NCBI RefSeq assembly: GCF_000424985.1
Contig: NZ_AUKX01000032.1
Location: 1-64,000 of the forward strand
Direction: 5' to 3'
Source of the DNA: Arenibacter latericius DSM 15913
GTDB taxonomy: Bacteria; Bacteroidota; Bacteroidia; Flavobacteriales; Flavobacteriaceae
DNA length: 64,000 nt
Shown one piece after another: positions 60,796 to 64,000 of this stretch (position 1 is the first letter of the stretch; every line of letters starts with the position of its first letter). The position numbers and the translations under genes were made by a program. The notes beneath the pieces are model-generated. The model was not told the DNA's origin, made no database searches, and worked only from the letters and a program-made list of their open reading frames with translations.

Positions 60796-61725
60796 ATGGA
60801 AAATCAATTAAAATTACCTCAAATTCCCTATGGTGAGAATATAAATAAGAAGATGACGCTGCACTTATTTTTGCAGATATTGGGGAAAGTCCGACTTAAA
60901 ATGACTCCTAGAAAAAATCATTGGTGGTACATAACAGAATATATAGGCACTAGCGGATTTACAACGGGAGAGATACCTTATAACTCTGGTGCAGATCAGT
61001 TTAAAATCAACATAAATGTGTTAACTCACCAATTGGAAATTAACACAAGTCAAGGGGAATATGAGCGTTTCCCGCTAAATGAACGACTTACTGTAGCCGA
61101 TTTTTATCGCACGCTGATGGAGATACTCCAAGAATTGAAGATTTCGGTTTCCATAGTAGACGTTCCTTATGACCTAGGAATTGATAAACCCTTTGGAGAA
61201 ATTACAGATTACCATCACTATGATAAAAATTACGTAACGGATTTATGGCGGGCCTTACTCTGGATTAATAATATTTTTAAAGAGTTTAGCGGTCGCTTTT
61301 ACGGCAAAACTTGCCCTGTACAGCTATACTGGCACTCTATGGATTTGGTGATCACTAGGTTCTCTGGAAACGAAGCGCCCCCTATGCCAGCAGAAGCTAG
61401 ACTCTCGGATAAAGATGCCTATTCCCACGAATGTATAAGTTTTGGCTTTTGGCCGGGCGATGAAAATGTTCCCGAACCTGCCTTCTATTCTTATACCTAC
61501 CCCTCACCCGAAGGTTTAAACAAAGAAGCCATAAAACCTGCTTCAGCCGAGTGGGCGGATAGTAACGGGAGTCCAATGGCGCTTTTAAAATACAACGATT
61601 TACTGCTTTCTGACAACCCTAGACAAGATTTACTCGATTTTTTAGAATCTACCTATCAGGCAGGAGCTAAAAAAGCAAATTGGGATATTGAAAAATTTAG
61701 GGTTCCAGATTTGGATGAGATTTAA
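60796..61725 (+). CDS. DUF5996 family protein
   Basis: This 309-residue soluble protein begins with LPQIPYGENINKKMTLHLFL and RKNHWWYITEYIGTSGFTTG. It carries FSGRFYGKTCPVQLYWHSMDL, HECISFGFWPGDENVPEPAFYSY and a C-terminal DFLESTYQAGAKKANWD. These are hallmarks of DUF5996, a conserved family with no known function. No signal peptide is seen. A palindrome upstream suggests regulation, and a terminator follows 2 bp after the stop. Confidence 0.85.
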   Translation: MENQLKLPQIPYGENINKKMTLHLFLQILGKVRLKMTPRKNHWWYITEYIGTSGFTTGEIPYNSGADQFKININVLTHQLEINTSQGEYERFPLNERLTVADFYRTLMEILQELKISVSIVDVPYDLGIDKPFGEITDYHHYDKNYVTDLWRALLWINNIFKEFSGRFYGKTCPVQLYWHSMDLVITRFSGNEAPPMPAEARLSDKDAYSHECISFGFWPGDENVPEPAFYSYTYPSPEGLNKEAIKPASAEWADSNGSPMALLKYNDLLLSDNPRQDLLDFLESTYQAGAKKANWDIEKFRVPDLDEI

Positions 61726-61727
61726 TG

Positions 61728-61751
61728 AGAACCCATAGTGGTTCTTTTTTT
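61728..61751 (+). terminator. Intrinsic terminator after the DUF5996 gene
   Basis: AGAACC-CATAGT-GGTTCT is followed by a run of T interrupted only at its end. The stem is short (6 bp) but the tail is strong. Confidence 0.8.
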
Positions 61752-61871
61752 AAAATATATCCAAAGGGATTTCGCTTAGTATAGGCCTTTCATTAAAGCC
61801 TATAAGGAACCTAGTTGAAATGCTTAGGTGAATTCTGAGGTTCGAACTCTAATACCTCTCCATGCCAACCT

Positions 61872-62816
61872 CTAATTGGAAAGTGGTGTTACCTCATCAG
61901 GATTAAGAACTGCAGCGTGAGCGGCACGCTGAGCAATATCTGCTTCTACAGTAGAGAGTCCATCAGGAATAAAAGAATTCCCCACAACATTGATATCGGT
62001 TAATGCCTCAAACCATGTGCATGCGGCAGTATATCTTCCTATTCCAAAATCTAGGTGATAACCATCTCGGGTAAAATGATCACCAATGATAGTATTTCGT
62101 CCATTTTGAATAGCGGTTCCTGCGGGAATCAACACATCAAAACTAAAATTGACCTTTGCTTTTCTCAAGGTATTAACAATGGCAGAATACATTGTTTCCT
62201 GATCGCTTCCGTAATTGGGAAAATGTTTATGGTTAGAACTTTTAGCATAGGCCCAGGTTTGATGCAAGATATACTCAACATTAGGATTCGTGCTGCGTTC
62301 CTTTACATATTCCATCAATGCTGGTAAGGGAGTGAGAAAAGTTTTATAATTCCCAGAATTCCCACTGACTTGCTGAAAGCTAATATAATCCCAATCTTCA
62401 TCCAACACTGCGGTTTCAATAGAAGTTTCGGGCGTATTGGTCTTGCTACCGTCTATTTCTATTTTCCTATACTCATAAGCTGCCAGGTTATTTTGGGCAT
62501 GATTCCAGTGCTGCTCTAGCGAGGCACCACCGCGATACAAGTTACCAATTACCATCGGGATATTTTCGGCTGCGGCGAGTTCGTACAAATAGTTCTCAAT
62601 AGCATCCATAGAAAAACTGTTCCCTATAGCCAGAACTTTTATAATACCATCCTTATCATCTTTCTTACGGATCGTTGCTAAATCTACTCCCTCTTCTACT
62701 GTTCCCTGTTTAGCCTGATCTAGTTTTAAACTGCCACAAAAGGAGAAGGTCACAGACAGCAAGACCACCATTAAACTCCGTAATACTCCTTTACTAAAAA
62801 TTAATATTCTTTTCAT
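61872..62816 (-). CDS. DUF4886 domain lipoprotein (SGNH-like)
   Basis: From ATG 62816 the protein has 314 residues with a lipoprotein signal (MKRILIFSKGVLRSLMVVLL, lipobox FSFC). An open frame 18 codons longer is less likely because it precedes the signal. The domain has VLAIGNSFSMDAIENYLYEL, the SGNH-type nucleophile block, and later GDHFTRDGYHLDFGIGRYTA with the Asp/His pair. DUF4886 proteins are predicted esterases or glycan-related hydrolases found with carbohydrate-use genes. No characterised substrate is known to me. Confidence 0.85.
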   Translation of the reverse strand: MKRILIFSKGVLRSLMVVLLSVTFSFCGSLKLDQAKQGTVEEGVDLATIRKKDDKDGIIKVLAIGNSFSMDAIENYLYELAAAENIPMVIGNLYRGGASLEQHWNHAQNNLAAYEYRKIEIDGSKTNTPETSIETAVLDEDWDYISFQQVSGNSGNYKTFLTPLPALMEYVKERSTNPNVEYILHQTWAYAKSSNHKHFPNYGSDQETMYSAIVNTLRKAKVNFSFDVLIPAGTAIQNGRNTIIGDHFTRDGYHLDFGIGRYTAACTWFEALTDINVVGNSFIPDGLSTVEADIAQRAAHAAVLNPDEVTPLSN

Positions 62817-62986
62817 TATACTTTTATTTATTCCATATGGCTCCCTGCCATCTAAATTAAAAAATAGCACCTATAAGGAATTACACGACTTCAGTTTGTA
62901 TATCCATCATAACGACTATTTTCTCACTCACTAAATACAAAAGTTCAACTAGATTTATAATTTTAATTAAGCCATAAGATAATCAC

Positions 62987-64000
62987 CTAATTGAACTTGA
63001 CTACAGCTCCCATCGTCTTAAGACCTGAACGGCTATTATTTAGTAAATCCGAGGAAATAACATCTGCTTCCACCTTAGGTTCTTGTTGATTTCCAATTCT
63101 AACAAGTTCTTCCAATTCTGTACCGTATAGTAAAGCAGGGTTATCTTCACCTACAGGGAGAATTACATAATCCCCATGGTCTTGGAGCATGGAAGTATGA
63201 TTAAAGGTGATTCCATCAATTTCTACTCCATTGTGGTCTATCACCTTAGAAGCTGAAATTGAGGAAATTATCTGTGGAGATTGAGCATCTGCCTCAAAGA
63301 CATCAATATCTTCTCCATCTACTAACTGCTTGTTTCCTGAAACAATAGAATTGTATAAGGAAAGTTCATTCTCCCCACTTCGTCTAAAGATACCACCTCC
63401 AGGACCTGTTGGAACCGCATTATCTATGATCGTAGTATTGATAAGAGTAAGCTTATTGTTGTTATACATCATTATACCACCTCCTCCATTTTTGGAAGTG
63501 CTACTATTGCCGGTTATCATACAATTAGTTAAAATAGCAATTGAATTTTGCCTGATGTAAAATCCAGCCCCATAAGATCTTCCTTTGTTATCGGCTACTA
63601 TAGAATTGTTCATATAAATTTCAGCATCAGGATATCCGTGCACTCCTGCAGCGGTTCCACCAGAGTTGGCCAAAATCTTGGTATTAGAAATAAAAGCTTT
63701 GGCTTCCCTAATCCATATCCCGCCCACATTACTTGAAGAGCTATTGTTACTAACCTCACTTCCATCAATTGTTACCACGGCATCTGCAAACGCATAGAGC
63801 CCGGCAGCAAACTTCTCCGATTTATTATCAATAATATGAGTATCACGGATATCTACCACGGCATTACCGATGGTTATACCGCCTCCGTAATCCCTTCTGA
63901 ATCCTAGGCCATTAATATCTGCGGAGGCAGACAAATCACCAGCATGACCACTAGTAATGGTAAGCCCTACCAATTTTACCTTAGCTCCTTCTTCCTTAAC
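62987..64000 (-). CDS. Parallel beta-helix surface protein, 5' end beyond the window
   Basis: The frame is open to the right edge; the last 9 codons before the first in-frame TTG continue it, so the gene is partial. The visible 337 residues form repeats of beta-helix type such as VVDIRDTHIIDNKSEKFAAG, VTIDGSEVSNNSSSSNVGG and LTLINTTIIDNAVPTGPGGG, with N-rich turns. This is the pattern of right-handed beta-helix (pectate-lyase-like or 'choice-of-anchor Q') proteins, exported to the surface. It ends AVVKFN without a type IX sorting domain in view. Catalytic residues cannot be assessed. Confidence 0.8.
   Translation of the reverse strand, partial: VKEEGAKVKLVGLTITSGHAGDLSASADINGLGFRRDYGGGITIGNAVVDIRDTHIIDNKSEKFAAGLYAFADAVVTIDGSEVSNNSSSSNVGGIWIREAKAFISNTKILANSGGTAAGVHGYPDAEIYMNNSIVADNKGRSYGAGFYIRQNSIAILTNCMITGNSSTSKNGGGGIMMYNNNKLTLINTTIIDNAVPTGPGGGIFRRSGENELSLYNSIVSGNKQLVDGEDIDVFEADAQSPQIISSISASKVIDHNGVEIDGITFNHTSMLQDHGDYVILPVGEDNPALLYGTELEELVRIGNQQEPKVEADVISSDLLNNSRSGLKTMGAVVKFN

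Overview
The window looks like chromosome of a member of the Flavobacteriaceae (Bacteroidota). The sequence is AT-rich. The proteins most resemble flavobacterial families (DUF2723 glycosyltransferase, PorT-like barrel, ExbB/ExbD operon, S2 with a helix-hairpin-helix tail). Several promoters fit the Bacteroidota -33/-7 pattern (TTTG, 19 bp, TAnnTTTG), best seen before rplM and tRNA-Gln. Genus cannot be settled from the sequence alone.

Layout. 1-510: 3' end of an IS transposase, a 35-bp tandem duplication and tRNA-Gln. 0.8-10.5 kb: a DUF2723 membrane glycosyltransferase, a thioredoxin-fold protein without CxxC, a metallophosphoesterase, CutC, a secreted glycosylasparaginase and polA. 11-18 kb: translation block rplM-rpsI-rpsB-tsf, an M61 peptidase, then pyrH-frr. 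18-24 kb: MMPL/RND exporter, asnS, rpoN and a small membrane protein. 24-27.3 kb: PorT-like barrel and exbB-(4-TM protein)-exbD-exbD, then tRNA-Ser. 27.5-38.9 kb: asparaginase, TatD, a retropepsin-like protease, odhB/odhA, galE, a DegT aminotransferase and Kdo transferase. 39-46 kb: a gene-poor stretch with two possible single-TM microproteins, then aconitase, OsmC, a flavin reductase and a methyltransferase.

46-59 kb is the most interesting part: one co-oriented minus-strand block. In transcription order it encodes three paralogous secreted pilin-like proteins, a PapD-like chaperone, a large outer-membrane usher-like protein and a multidomain protein whose last domain resembles the pilins. 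A GAF-PAS-PAS hybrid histidine kinase, a small soluble histidine kinase, a LuxR-type response regulator and a second paralogous kinase follow. I read this as a divergent chaperone-usher-type surface fibre with its own signalling module. It is not a FimA/Mfa1 type V pilus, because the subunits have no lipobox. Pilin genes 1 and 3 share a TTGTAGT...ACTACAA inverted repeat exactly 20 bp upstream of their -7 boxes, and both are followed by strong terminators placed to act as attenuators.

59-64 kb: lipoate-protein ligase, a DUF5996 protein, a DUF4886 lipoprotein and a beta-helix protein that runs off the right edge.
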